Position numbers and translations under genes: made by a program. Source: Anniella stebbinsi (lineage: Eukaryota > Chordata > Lepidosauria > Squamata > Anniellidae). From it: 64,000 nt of DNA. Below, piece after piece: positions 51,380 to 62,006 of the stretch (the first letter of the stretch is position 1; the number at the start of each line of letters is the position of its first letter). The stretch is taken from assembly GCA_029215795.1 (NCBI GenBank), contig JARDYH010000001.1, forward strand, positions 395,845,154 through 395,909,153, read 5' to 3'. The notes below the pieces were generated by a model. It was not told the DNA's origin. It was given only the letters and a program-made list of their open reading frames with translations, and made no database searches.

Positions 51380-52260
51380 CAATCAAGTTGCTGGTCTGCT
51401 AAGGCAATCCTCTCCCTCCTCTTCATCACTGCAATCACCTGCTTACTTGCTAGGTAAAGCGCAGGTGAGCAAGTTGGCAGGGGATCTCCTCCTCCTCCTC
51501 CTCCTCCTCCTCCTCCTCCTCCTCCTCCTCACTGCCACCATTGCCTGGGCCAGAGTAAGAGGCACATGAATATTATTATTTTATTATTATTTATTACATT
51601 TGTATACCACCCCATAGCCGAAGCTCTCTGGGCGGTTTACATAATATTAAAACATTTAAAAACAATATACAAAAATGAAAACTGCAAAAACATACAATAT
51701 ACACATACATTTAAAACCACTATAATCACTTAAAAGCTATAATCCTAAAAACAAAAACAGGTTGATTTATTTATTTGCAAAATTTGTATACTGCGCCAAA
51801 TCCGAAACAGACTCCAGAGTGGTGAACATAAGAATTAAAAGTAAAAGATACAAAAATTAAAACACCATTAAAATTATACTTTTTGTTTTAATATAATGCC
51901 AATAAAAACCATGGCTGCCAGTCAAGGAATGCTTCCTGGAATAGAGCAGTTTTCAGGAGATGCCGGAAGCAACATAAGGTTGGCACCTGCTTGACCTCCA
52001 GGGGCAGGGAGTTCCACAGAAAGGGGGCCACCACGCTGAAGGATTTTCTCCTGGTGGACTCCAGTAGGGCCATAGGGCCATCTGGTACCACCAGGAGCGT
52101 GTCCTCGGATGATCTCAGTGATCGGGCTGGTTGGTAAGGGAGAAGGTGCTCCCTCAGCTTGCAGTGGTGAAGAGGAGGGACAGGACCAGGGGGTTCTTGT
52201 CAGTGGACCCCTGCTGGGATAATGACCCTCAGCGAGTCCCCAATCATGCCAAACCTTGAT
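51380..52260 (+). repeat. Dispersed repeat (CTCCAGGTTTTTGAG family) with two L2 insertions and a (CCT)n tract
   Basis: TCATCACTGCAATCACCTGC and GCCTGGGCCAGAGTAAGAGG before 51570, and AGAGGAGGGACAGGACCAGG, then GTCAGTGGACCCCTGCTGGG after 52150, are the family's middle and right parts. (CCT)n with about 15 units lies at 51486-51530. L2 fragments in reverse fill 51573-52150. Confidence 0.7.
51573..52150 (-). mobile_element. Two L2-type LINE 3' ends in tandem, antisense
   Basis: The first (51573-51762) carries CCACCCCATAGCCGAAGCTC, then TCTGGGCGG, the reverse of the CCGCCCAGAG signature, with an AAT-rich tail. The second (51763-52150) has TTTATTTATTTGCAAAATTT and encodes STRRKSFSVVAPFLWNSLPL, then EVKQVPTLCCFRHLLKTALF on the minus strand. 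These belong to two L2 subfamilies. Confidence 0.8.
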
Positions 52261-52527
52261 GGCGGCCTTGACCTGGAGGCCCAGGGAAGAAACAGCTGCT
52301 TTATTGACGCCAGATATTCCTCACGAAGAGGATGCTGCAACTCTATCCTGAACAGTGTGTGTATGGAGGGAGGGAGGAGGGGAGAAGCAGCATCTCCCCT
52401 GCCATGTCCTACCAATATGCTCTGTTAATTATTAATTGTGCATCCCTCCCTTTCATCTCTTTGCCAACAGGGGTCTCTGTTGCTCCCCCTAGTGGTATAT
52501 TGTTACCAAGCTTTTTTAAAAAATGCA

Positions 52528-52528
<1 letters not shown>

Positions 52529-52567
<39 letters not shown>
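52529..52567 (+). repeat. (TA)n microsatellite
   Basis: About 19 TA units within an AT-rich stretch. Confidence 0.95.
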
Positions 52568-52569
<2 letters not shown>

Positions 52570-53020
52570 CTTTTTTTCTGTTGTTGGTTTTTATTTTAAA
52601 TACTCCCCCTGGCTTTCTTTGCTAGCAGGCACATCTTGGCATTGCGAGGGAAGCTGATATTGAACATATGGTTTATTGCGAAGAGTTCCTCTTTCCAAGG
52701 CTCTCGCGTTCTGGGGGACATGCCAGATTGCATGAGAGAAAGTTGGCGTGCCCTTTTGGGTGTCTTTTTCCAAAAGACATTTGGTATTCTCAAAAACGAC
52801 AAGCCTGAGATTGGGAAACAAAGGCTCGGCCAGGCAAATGGGATGCCGGAGAGTCCGAGACTTCGCTGGGAATTCTACTAGATTCCTGTGGTCGTAGTTG
52901 AACCGGAGAGTGCACCTCGGCTCCTCTCATCCTGGCTTATGGTCCATTCGTTGGAGAGGGAGCTCCCTCCCCCTGTGGATTGGCAGAGCAAGATGCCAGT
53001 TGAACATACAAAGTTGATGT
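52570..53020. other. Unique DNA; weak regulatory candidate
   Basis: GGCATTGCGAGGGAAGCTGA, then GCCAGATTGCATGAGAGAAA is unique and evenly composed. Complementary small frames at 52591-52881 have no domain. Conservation cannot be judged. Confidence 0.25.
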
Positions 53021-53023
53021 ACA

Positions 53024-53782
53024 CGGGGCCAGCCCTACCATTAGACAGAGTGAGGCAGTGGCCTTAGGCGGCAGATGCTGGGAGGTGGTAGCAAGGTGTT
53101 ACAGGAGAGAGCTGTGTGCTAAGAGGCCTTCCCTAGGCTGCTAACCTCACCTTCTGGCTTCAGGTGCAGTGGAGGATTCTGTTCCATCATTGAAGACAGG
53201 TTCAACTTCCAGCCCAGTCGGCTTTGCTATGGAGCATACAACTCCTCAGTTAAAACAGCTCCACTGGTTTCAGGTTTGTTTCCGGGCACAATTCAAAGTG
53301 CTGGTTATCATCTATAAAGCCCTGTACAGCTCGGATCCAGGTTATCTGAAATACCGTATTCTCCCATATGAGCCTGCCCATGCTCTGAGACCTTCTGGGG
53401 AAGCCCTTTTCTCAGTCCCACCAACATCCCAGGCACGCCTGATGGGTACGCGAGAGAGGGCCTTCTCCGTGGCTGCTCCAAAGCTCTGGAATTCCCTTCC
53501 TAAGGCTCCCTCTGTGCTACACTTCCGAAGGCAGGCAAACACGTTTTCCCCCCCCCCCCGGCAGGCTTTTTGAAATACTCTGGACCTATGTTAATGTATG
53601 GTTTTGTTTTGTTTTTTAAAATCTGTTACTGTTTTTAAATTTTTTAAATGTTTTTAATGTTACTGTAGGTTTTATTCTGTTCTAACTTTTGTAAACTTAT
53701 ATTTATATGTTATGATTGTATGTGTTTTAACTTTGTAAAACGCCTTGAGTCCAAGCCCTGGGAAAACGGCGGGATATTAATA

Positions 53783-53817
<35 letters not shown>

Positions 53818-53876
53818 TTGGAATGGGAGGGGGCACCATCTTGCTCTTGGCCTCAGGAAAGAAACCCTGGCAGGAC
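53024..53876 (+). mobile_element. Non-autonomous hAT-type element (GGGGCCAGCCCTA family), interrupted by L2
   Basis: It starts CGGGGCCAGCCCTACCATTA and GGCGGCAGATGCTGGGAGG. The right part, from 53819, reads TGGAATGGGAGGGGGCACCA, then TCTTGCTCTTGGCCTCAGG. The insertion of an L2 at 53234-53818 splits it. The right terminus is decayed near 53876. Confidence 0.75.
53234..53818 (+). mobile_element. L2-type LINE with TGGA target duplication
   Basis: Flanking TGGA copies lie at 53230-53233 and 53819-53822 within the hAT-type host. The plus frame encodes LHWFQVCFRAQFKVLVIIYK, then ALYSSDPGYL, and later TRERAFSVAAPKLWNSLPKA. The 3' end reads AAACGCCTTGAGTCCAAGCC, then GGCGGGATATTAA and (AAT)n at 53776-53818. 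A C-run near 53546 causes a frameshift. Confidence 0.85.
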
Positions 53877-53894
53877 ACCAGGTGAGACTCTTTC

Positions 53895-54052
53895 TCCACC
53901 TAATCCAGCGTTTTCAACTCTGTTTGGCAGCCGTTCTCCAGGGTCTCAGGCAAAAAGGAAACCTCCACTTCACCTGCTACCTCACCCAGGGACCGAATCC
54001 GGATCTTTTGCGTGCAAAACATGTGCTCTGGTACTAACTTATGGCCCCTCCC
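53895..54052 (-). mobile_element. SINE with tRNA-Ala-like head
   Basis: CGTTCTCCAGGGTCTCAGGC, then CACCCAGGGACCGAATCCGG, then TTGCGTGCAAAACATGTGCT. Read in reverse, the head has an anticodon-like TTTTGCACGC and a B-box GGATTCGGTCC. Confidence 0.7.
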
Positions 54053-54059
54053 CCAGGCT

Positions 54060-54495
54060 GTCCTTTTTCCTTCTATTCCCTCTGTTGCTGTGCTCCATGA
54101 CTCTGCTGTTTCACTGCAGGGATACTGAAAGCATGGTGAGGATTGCAAAGCGCAGCTCTTACCGTTCCTGGAAATGCTGGATCACTTTTTCTAGGGCACT
54201 GGGGTAGTTCACTCCCAAAGGAATCCAATAGACATGACCTATGATTTCATGCTTTCTGCTACCCAAGACCTGGGATCCAAATCACATGGACAACACTTCT
54301 CCCTATTTCAACCTCCCTCGTCCGCTGTGTTCATGGGCAGAGATGGTGGCAGAGCTTTATTGTATCAGAAAGCAATGGGGAAAGCCGCTGTCTGAGTATC
54401 CGGACAGCTGCCTGCTGCCAGTCAGAGCACACAATGGGCAGTGCGCATGACATAGCAGGCAGCTCCCTATTTTTCTTCATTCTGACCCATCTTTG
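54060..54495. other. No recognisable feature
   Basis: Unique DNA; a plus frame at 53818-54207 begins in the hAT element and has no domain. Confidence 0.4.
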
Positions 54496-54499
54496 TATT

Positions 54500-54900
54500 C
54501 TATCCATGCGGGAAGAGCTTCAGCCATAACAACCAGGGCCTTTTCAGTGGTAGCCCCAAAGCTTTGCCCCATTTATAACCCTTTAGATTTCTGACTGGTT
54601 CTGAATGAAACCTGGAGCGAATCCACTGCCCCACTGGCCTTGGAGATGCCAGCCTCCACGGTGTGGAAGAACTGACTTAAGGTCAGAAATATCTGTGGAA
54701 GATCTTTCTCTGTCTCTTTCTTTTTATCTTTCTCTTTCTGTCTGTTTTTCCAGAGAATTGTTTTTTCAGAGAATTGTTGACTCATTTACTTCCCTGTTGG
54801 TATTCTTGAGGGAAGGGTTAAAATGTTTTAATCGTTTCCATAAGCTGCTTTGAGCTTTGGAGAAGTGACCTCCAAAGGTTTGAAATAAAGAAATAAATGA
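54500..54900 (+). mobile_element. L2-type LINE with an inserted repeat fragment
   Basis: AACCAGGGCCTTTTCAGTGG, then TAGCCCCAAAGCTTTG is the L2 coding tail. At 54580-54665, GATTTCTGACTGGTTCTGAA and GGAGATGCCAGCCTCC belong to the GGAGCCACCAGCC family. After it, TTTGAGCTTTGGAGAAGTGA and AAATAAAGAAATAAATG end the L2. The repeat inserted in the L2. Confidence 0.65.
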
Positions 54901-54904
54901 AAAG

Positions 54905-55220
54905 CACGGAGGGGCATATGTGCAAATGTGAATATTCTAATGCCTCATATTTCGTCATTCCAGAAAAGGTTATTCGTTTTCCATCTCACTGCTTTTGCTT
55001 GATTTCTCTTTCCAGGTGCAGTTGGTTTCCCAGGTAATTTATTTCACTAGAGATGAACAGCTTGCATGTGATTCCCTCCATATGGTTAAACAAAAATGCA
55101 AGATTCTAGATTCTCCTTTCTTTTCCTCAAGGAGTGGTTTGCATTATGGTCTTCCGAAGAGGTGGCATAAGACCAGTTTGGGAACTGGTCTTATGAATGT
55201 TCTGGCACTTTTCCAATATG
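54905..55220. other. No recognisable feature
   Basis: Unique DNA before the CR1 fragment. Confidence 0.4.
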
Positions 55221-55224
55221 CATC

Positions 55225-55720
55225 ATAAGAACATAAGATGGGCCATGCTGGATCAGGCCAAGGATCCATTCAGTCCAGTACTCTGCCCGCACAGTGGCCA
55301 ACCAGGTGCCCATAGGAAAGCAGGACATGAGTGCAATAGCATCCTCTCCCCCATATTCCCCAGAAACTGGTATACTTAGGCATGCTGCCTCTTGATACTG
55401 GAAGTAGCATATAGCCACAAGGACTAGTAGCCATTCATAGCCTTCTCCATGAATTTGTCCAACCCCGTTAAAGCCATCCAAATTGGTGGCCATCATTCCA
55501 TCTTGTGGAAGTGAATTCCAAAGTTTGACAATGTGCTCTGTGAAAAAGTCCTTCCTTTGATCTGTCCTGAATCTCCCTCAAATCAGCTTCATGGGATGAC
55601 CTCATTGGGTTCTAGTATTATGAGAGATGGAGAAAAATGTCTTCCTATCCACATTTTCCACGTTGTGCATAATCTTATATACCTCTAGTGTTTCTCCCCT
55701 TACTCACCATTTTTTTTCTA
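55225..55720 (-). mobile_element. CR1-type LINE, long 3' fragment
   Basis: The plus strand starts CATAAGAACATAAGATGGGC, then CATGCTGGATCAGGCCAAGG. It carries AGCCATTCATAGCCTTCTCC, then CTGTCCTGAATCTCCCTCAA and ATAATCTTATATACCTCTAG. It is the reverse of 44410-44875 and extends further into the ORF2 tail. The minus frame at 55191-55496 translates the 3' region. Confidence 0.9.
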
Positions 55721-55724
55721 AGCC

Positions 55725-56134
55725 AAACAACAGGACATGATCACCCAATCATCACCTAATCTCTACTTTAGCCACTTATTATTATTGGTCAAGTAAAATA
55801 CATATAGATATATAAATAAAGAGCATGCAATTAGATGCACCTAAGCTAGAGGAGTGATCTAACAATGATTGAAATAATTTTATTGAAGCTCTTTGCAAAA
55901 TCCAGCTGAAATTAAGCATTTTGCAAAATCCAGCCAAAGTCCTATTCAAGTTTACCAATGTGTGATTCCCATTGAATTCAATGGGACTTACTTTAGAATC
56001 TACAACTGTTCTGCAAGCCCCATTGGTTTCAATGGGGAAATCTTAAAATACGTGTTTAATAGAGATGGATGGCTTCCTGCCACATTTACAGTTTTTACAT
56101 CTTAATTTCTTTCTATCCTGTGTATAAAAAAATG
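55725..56134. other. Unassigned DNA with a dispersed motif
   Basis: CATTGAATTCAATGGGACTT, then ACTTTAGAATC at 55970-56000 belongs to the CAATGGGACTTACTCC family. The rest is unassigned. Confidence 0.35.
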
Positions 56135-56290
56135 TAGAGATTTTGATAAGTTTTGTCCTAAAAAAACAAACCAAATGACATTGTCATCCATCTCCATTGG
56201 CCAAATTCAATAGATCCAGGTATTCAAAGCATGGGGATGACTGTGTTGTACCTGCCTGCATGTAGCTGTTAAAGATGAAGAGCCTGCAGA
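56135..56290 (+). repeat. Dispersed repeat, paralogous to 62077-62240
   Basis: AACCAAATGACATTGTCATC, then TGCCTGCATGTAGCTGTTAA, then AGATGAAGAGCCTG aligns in order with ACCAAATGAAATTCTCACCC, then GCCTACCATGTAGCTGTTGA, then AAAATGAGCAGCCTG at 62.1 kb. No terminal repeats are recognised. Confidence 0.55.
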
Positions 56291-56299
56291 TTCAGTTTT

Positions 56300-56932
56300 T
56301 TTGCTAAGAATTGCAGATTTGTGGTTATGGAATCTTGTAGGTCCATTGTAGTTCTCTCTCTCTCTCATTGATATTGAAGAACTGTGTATTATTATTAATT
56401 TTAAGATGCAGGGAGGCAGGAGTCATGATACCATCATGTTTCCCTCTCTGGGTTTGGATGGGGAATGGAGAAGCTAGCTTACAAGGTGTCGAAGGCTCTG
56501 AATCAAACACTGATCTGTGCCATGTTTCTTTCTCCTGACAGCCCTGGAGCAGGTGCCTCTCTGAGATCTTTGCTGGCTAATTGTCTCTTGCTAATACATC
56601 TGCCTCTCCTTGGCACCCTCTTTAAACACAAGTCATTTTGGCTTAATTTGAGTTTTTTTCTTCTTCTTCAATTAATTAGTTAATTTTACATTGGAGCCTC
56701 TTCAAAGAGTTTTTCTACGGAGCTCTGCGAAGCTTCCCAGACTCCACGCTGGGAAGCTGTGTGTGTGTATGTGTTGTTTGTCTTTAGATTTTCAAGGTTG
56801 GGGAGATATCTTCTTCACTTGTGGATAGTGACTAATTAATCTCATGGCCTCCCTGGTCAAAATCAAAGCTGCAGGCAAGTAGCAGGACATTTGCATAAGG
56901 GCTGTTCAAAGGAAAGGTTTCTTTAGGGTACG
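56300..56932. promoter_or_regulatory. Candidate conserved non-coding element
   Basis: TTCTTCAATTAATTAGTTAA, then TTTTACATTGG and GTGACTAATTAATCTCATGG are homeodomain-like. TTAAACACAAGTCATTTTGG and GACATTTGCATAAGGGC (octamer-like) lie close by. Unique DNA. Inference only. Confidence 0.3.
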
Positions 56933-56934
56933 TC

Positions 56935-57375
56935 CACTCGAGATGGTGGAGAAATTTGTTTGGTTCATATTTAAAGTTGTGTGAATTTGCACATCACGAA
57001 CCTATACAAAAACCAAAATGAAGCTACCCATCGGTATTTGCCCTTCATTTTAATGTTTGCAATGCTGCTAGTTGAAAACTGCAGACAAAGACATGTCTAT
57101 CGGGGGAACATGCACAGCAAAATGCGCATTTGAGTGAAAATGATGTATAGAAATACTTTGGGGGGGAATTGTTTGCGAAAAAATGCATTTCACCAAAATT
57201 CTTACTAAAATGGACATTTTATGAGGTGCACACACAAAAATGCACAGATTGTCATGCAGAGGTATTTTTTAAAAAATGGAAATGAAATGCAGACAGGAAA
57301 TTGCAAGAACTTAAGATCGGAACAATGAGAAACTGAGAGAAATTTATACGGAGAGACTTACCATCCCTTATGTCC
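56935..57375. mobile_element. AT-rich MITE-like repeat
   Basis: TAAAGTTGTGTGAATTTGCA, then AATGCGCATTTGAGTGAAAA, then AAAAAATGCATTTCACC, ending ACTTACCATCCCTTA, matches the family at 19370. Ends resemble TAGGGATGT-type termini. Confidence 0.45.
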
Positions 57376-57437
57376 GCACAGATATCTCATGGCACTCATT
57401 CTGAGTGTTTTCAGGTTTCAACCCAGTCTTGGATGGA

Positions 57438-58260
57438 AATGTACAGTGCCATCTCCAGGTTTTTGAGAGCTCTCGGGTAACACACCTTCAACAGGCCTCC
57501 TCCTTCAGCAAGCCTACCTCCTCACCACCATTGTCCCTAGCTGCTATCACCGTCCTCTTTCTCCTCATGGCTACCAGCTGCTTGCTTGACAGTCAAGAAG
57601 CCAGTGAGCGGTTAGGCAGTTGGGACCTCGATAATTGAGGGAGCACCTCTCCCTATATCTGCCTGCCCGAGAACTGAAATCTGTTGGAGGAGCCCGTCTC
57701 CATGCCCCACCAACATGAGAAATACACTATGGTGGGACGTGGGAGAGGGCTTTCTCTGTTGTGGCACCCCTGCTGTGAAATGCCCTCCCCCTGGAGGCCT
57801 GACTGGCACCGGCATTGGCTTCATTTCGGCACCAGGTTAAGACATGGCTTTTTAACAAAGGCTTTGACGGCTAAATCCACCAGCCTGCACACTGTCTTGT
57901 TTCAATTGGATTTTACTGTTTTAAAATTTCATATTGGTTTTAACCGATTAATGGTTTAATTTGTTTTAGAATTGTGTCTTTATTGTTCTATCTAATATGT
58001 ATGGTTTTATCTGTATGGTGCCCTGAGATCCTTGTGATACAGGGCAGGATATAAATGTTTTAATAAATAAAATAAAGAAGTTCTGCTCCTCCTTCTCACC
58101 ACCACCGTTGTCTGGGCCGGAGTGAGAGGCAGGTGAATAGTGCAATAGTGATGAAGAGGAACAACCCCTGGAGACTCTGTTCAGTGGGCCCCTGCTGGGT
58201 TGTGGACCCTGGGCAGGTGCCTGACCATGCTGACTCTTGATGCCAGCCCTGTATGTAAAG
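57438..58260 (+). repeat. Dispersed repeat (CTCCAGGTTTTTGAG family) split by L2
   Basis: Left part: GCCATCTCCAGGTTTTTGAG, then GTCCCTAGCTGCTATC. Right part, from 58080: CTGCTCCTCCTTCTCACCAC, then GTCTGGGCCGGAGTGAGAGG, then CAGTGGGCCCCTGCTGGGTT. The L2 at 57615-58078 lies between. Confidence 0.75.
57615..58078 (+). mobile_element. L2-type LINE inserted in a dispersed repeat
   Basis: GGGAGAGGGCTTTCTCTGTT, then GTGGCACCCCTGCTGTGAAA, then GCACCAGGTTAAGACATGGC, then TTTTTAACAAAGGCTTTGAC is the L2 tail. It ends GTGATACAGGGCAGGATATA, then AATGTTTTAATAAATAAAAT. Confidence 0.8.
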
Positions 58261-58264
58261 CTTT

Positions 58265-58690
58265 AAAAAAATAACCAGAAGCAGCAAGTGAAAACGAATC
58301 AGCTGCATCTCCTGTAAGAAGCAGCCCTTCGGTGTTGACCCCCAGAAGGCAGGGAAGGAGAGCAGGCAAAGGGCCCATAGCAGAAATGACTGATAGGCAA
58401 ACTGAACACAAACAAATTCATTCTTTCCTCAGCTCAGGCTGCTCCCACTTGAAGGTGGCTTATTTGGGGTGGCCACTTTTGCATTGCCCCAAAAAGGGAG
58501 ATGCACCACCAAAACGGGAAACAGGAGAAGAATGGATTTGCCTAAAATCTCCCTGTGCTGATTTATAGATATAGATGCCAATTTAGAAATAATGACTATC
58601 ATTTGAATAAAGATGCATCTCAGCAGAGTGAAGGTGATTGTGGCTTGTAGGCTGCCCTGCTCAAGTCTGCTGTCCAGGTGCTGATGGGCA
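58265..58690. other. No recognisable feature
   Basis: Unique DNA, with complementary open frames at 58181-58411 and 58332-58568 that show no domain. Confidence 0.4.
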
Positions 58691-58692
58691 AC

Positions 58693-58885
58693 TTATTTAT
58701 TTATTACATTTATATCCCGTGTTTTTCCCTCCAAGGAACCTAAGGCGGCGTACAAAATCCTCCTCCTCTCCATGTTTATCCTCACAACAACAACCCTGTG
58801 ATGTAGTTTGGGCTGACAGTCCGTGACTGGATCTCCCAAATCCCAGTCCAACACTTTAGCTACTAAGCCACGCTGGCTCTCCCAG
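58693..58885 (-). mobile_element. tRNA-derived SINE of the Sauria type
   Basis: TTTATTTATTACATTTATAT, then CCTTAAGGCGGC-like tail, then CCTCACAACAACAACCCTGT, then GATCTCCCAAATCCCAGTCC, then ACTAAGCCACGCTGGCTCTC. Reversed, it is the same element as 62934-63162. Confidence 0.8.
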
Positions 58886-58889
58886 CATC

Positions 58890-59025
58890 GTACGGTTCTT
58901 TACCTTTATACCGGACTCGGACCTGAGAATCCTTCAAACAGAGGATGACTTCAAACAGAGGACTGCCTTCTGGCAGCCCTTCAAACAGAGGATTGATGTT
59001 GTAAAGTAGGACACTTGGCTACCTT
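58890..59025 (-). mobile_element. MITE-like repeat (TAGGGTGGCC family)
   Basis: Three near-repeats of CTTCAAACAGAGGA at 58932-58995 and the terminal GTAAAGTAGGACACTTGGCT, then ACCTTACCC. In reverse this is TAGGGTGGCCA-like. Confidence 0.5.
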
Positions 59026-59029
59026 ACCC

Positions 59030-60188
59030 TTATGGCACAGGGCTGACAGAACCTTACCTGCCTGTACTTTTTCACTGTCCCTAAGCCTCTGGTGATCGGT
59101 CCATACAAAGGAATCCCAAAGCATCCTTGGATTTCCGGAGGGAGTGTGGATTTTGAATTGCAATTCTGGAATCTTTCCTCATGTCTGCTTGGGTGAATAG
59201 ATGATTCTGACAGGTCTTCCTCACACCTGTAGTGACGAAGGCATCTGCTCCCACAACCCACCCACCAAGGAGCTGTTAAAAAGGATCTGGAGGGGGAGAA
59301 GACGGATGAGGAAGGAGGAGGCTTGTGGGAGAAGTGGGACAAGAGGATGGAGGGGAATCCTTTGCCCCTTTGCTTGCCAGAGCTGGTGGTGCCATTTGCC
59401 TTATTGCGGAGCAAGCTCTCCCTTCTGTCTGCTTCTTTCCTAATTGCTGGTCTTGTAAATTGCTTGATTTATGGCTCTGTTCATCAGTTCTGGCCCTGGG
59501 GTATAACATACTTTCCCTTCTAGACTAGAAAGCGGAGAGTGAATTAACAACCCTGCTGAAGGTTCAATAAGGAGCTGAGCATTTGGGGATCTCTATTGTG
59601 TTGCTTTTGCCAACAGCCGCTTTTTCGACCATCGGAATACACACACACACACACAAACCCACACTTTCAGACCTTTATGTTTCTGCAGCTTCTTTCTTGT
59701 CTTGGGCACCAGCTGCTTCATGGGTGCTCCATCATCATACAGGCAGACTTTGAAGTGTCCTACAGGAACAGCCACAAAGGAGCATTTTGGTTTAGCATCC
59801 GTTTCCCTGCAAGCTTGGGGTGGGAGCCAAGTCCTTGAAAAATATGTTTTCTTGGTTTGGGGAGGGGGAGGAAAGAGAGCCGTTCTTCATGTATTCTCAA
59901 AGTCCTGCGGCAGGAGATTGTAGATGGAGATGCGCAGGGCAAATAGGCTATTCTCTACGGAAAAGAAGAAATGGATACCATTCCGACATCACAAATGGCA
60001 ATATTCAAAAAATGGTGGCAGATTACTTGAGCCTCCCAGGACACTCTGTCACTGGCCCTAAATTGGTTATTGAAGAGCACAGAAACTTCAAAAGGGGATT
60101 AAAGTGAGCGAATGCTGAATTAGGGTTCATCGACTAGTTTAATTCGATCACCGGTGGCTTGAATTAGGAGAAGGGATTCTTAGCACAC
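59030..60188. other. Unique DNA containing a weak exon-like segment
   Basis: The minus strand carries a possible exon (59680-59768, described separately). Complementary open frames at 59019-59414 and 59201-59443 have no domain. A (CA)n tract lies at 59641-59656. Confidence 0.35.
59680..59768 (-). CDS. Weak internal-exon candidate
   Basis: On the minus strand a pyrimidine-rich stretch TGGCTGTTCCTGTAG just precedes GACACTTCAAAGTCTGCCTG. The frame reads HFKVCLYDDGAPMKQLVPKT, then RKKLQKHKG, and is followed by AAAG|GTCTGAAAG, a possible donor. The segment is charged and free of stops over about 90 bp. I do not recognise the family. There are no neighbouring exons to support it, so chance is likely. 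Confidence 0.15.
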
Positions 60189-60191
60189 TAT

Positions 60192-60418
60192 GGCTCAATT
60201 CGGATGACACGATAGTCAATGGTGGGTTGACTAACCCTAACCCTCACGCTAAACCTAGGGGGCACTCCCCACACAACATGGTAATAAATAATCAACTGTG
60301 GTGTGGATGAGGATCAGCGCTGAGTTGACTATGGCAGCATTCGGATGACACAATAGTCAAAACAACTGACGATTGTTTCCCCCACACCAGTTGTTTATTG
60401 TGTCGTCCAAATTGAGCC
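60192..60418 (+). mobile_element. MITE, copy 3 of the GGCTCAATTCGG family, with telomere-like segment
   Basis: GGCTCAATTCGGATGACACG and GTGTCGTCCAAATTGAGCC form the inverted ends. It is 227 bp. Where copies 1 and 2 have ATAATCAACTTTACAGTTGT, this copy has CTAACCCTAACCCT (60231-60244), two telomere-like units. Confidence 0.8.
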
Positions 60419-60419
60419 T

Positions 60420-62000
60420 TTGTGTGTAAATTGTCTTAATGTACCTAGTGCCAGGATGTTTGTACTGTCAGCCACTGCTTTACTGTAAATGACCACTGTT
60501 AATGTGATTGTCGCTATTGGAACTTTCTACATTTAATTGCCTTCTGACCTCACTGTTTACAATTCATTCCCCCTGTCGCCACTAGCTGTACTGCATATAA
60601 ACCTAAAACTCTGCATAATGCTCCATGCATCTGATGAAATGAGCTACAGTTCATGATTTTTTTTGCCAGAATAAATGTGTTAGTCTTTAAGGTGCCACAC
60701 GACTCCATTGTTTTTGAGATCATGGAGAGGAAGATCCAAACATGCTGGAATACTGAGATCCAGCTACAAGGAACGAAGTGCAGAATCAGTTATTTACCCA
60801 AGTCCCCCCCCTTTCTCCTTTCACAGCCTTTTGCCAAGTCCTTTGAGAGAGGTTTGGGTTGTAGCTTGCCTTAGGGATTTGGAAATCTTGTTGATTTCAA
60901 TGGGAAAGAGCTTTTAGCTCTCCCTCTGTTGAAATTAATTCTGCCAGAGTGGGTCAAGCGCTTACCTTGATCAGAACCACCCTCCCGGCTGCTAAACTGT
61001 CCCTTTTTGTGATCCTCCACAGCTCTTAAAGAACATGGGAAGTTTCTTTTGTCAGCTTCCTGACACCCACCTTGATTCACTTTAGGAGGCCCATTCGCAA
61101 TCATCTGGCAAATGAATTATAATTGTGCTGTGCTGAATCCTGCCCCTTATTTGCAGGAACTTTTTCTCTCCCTGAGAAAGAGGCGTTGTTTTTTCTGCCT
61201 CTTTCGCAGGGAGGGGAACAGTTTTGGAGAATTTTCTCTTTGGGGAGGAGGACAGGGTTTCACATACCCCTTAAAAGTGTAGCCAGTTGCTATGAGCCTT
61301 CTTCTTCTTCTATTTTAAAAAAACACCCCCAGCACTTGGAAGAACCCAGCAATTCTTAGTGAATACCTATTGGAGACCATGTGACTTCTCCCTCTCCAAT
61401 AGGAATTCAGGAAGAACACCTGTTCTCCTGCATGTATTGGGGGTGGGTTTTTTTTTTAAAAAATAAAACATAGGAAGAAGACCCCTTCAACAACCGTCTA
61501 ACCTTAAAAAGGTACGTGGAAACTCTGTCTTCCTCTGCAAGGAGAAAAAACTCTGAAATTCTCACCTGGGGGTCTGGGAGGGGTTGTGGCTGAGTGGTTG
61601 CAGCTTCTAAGACATCTTCAAAGGCAGCTCCACATAAAGCGCATTGCAGCATTGTGCCCAGATAGGATTGCACCCGTATTGATTTTAACGAAGTAGCCAA
61701 TTCTTTGACTACAGGCCCCCAGTAAATAATTAAGTGGCCTTATATATTGAGGACACAGTCCAGTCAAAGGTGCTAAGGGTCTTCCGAGAACAGGGCTGGT
61801 TTCTTGTTAATTCCCAACTCCCTCAGGATACATCAATCTCTACAACACTCTTTGAGTGATTTTGTCTGTAGTTTTAACTTCATTCTTTCTCATAGATTCA
61901 AACTCACTCCAGTCACTAGAGAACGGGCCATTCACCTCATCTCTAAATGGAGTTCAGCTTAACTAGTTTTCTGACAGCATCATCAAAGCTCTCCTCGCCG
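60420..62000. other. No recognisable feature
   Basis: Unique DNA with small frames lacking domains. A poly-T/A patch lies near 61448-61470. The stretch shows ordinary composition. Confidence 0.4.
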
Positions 62001-62006
62001 TTTCTC

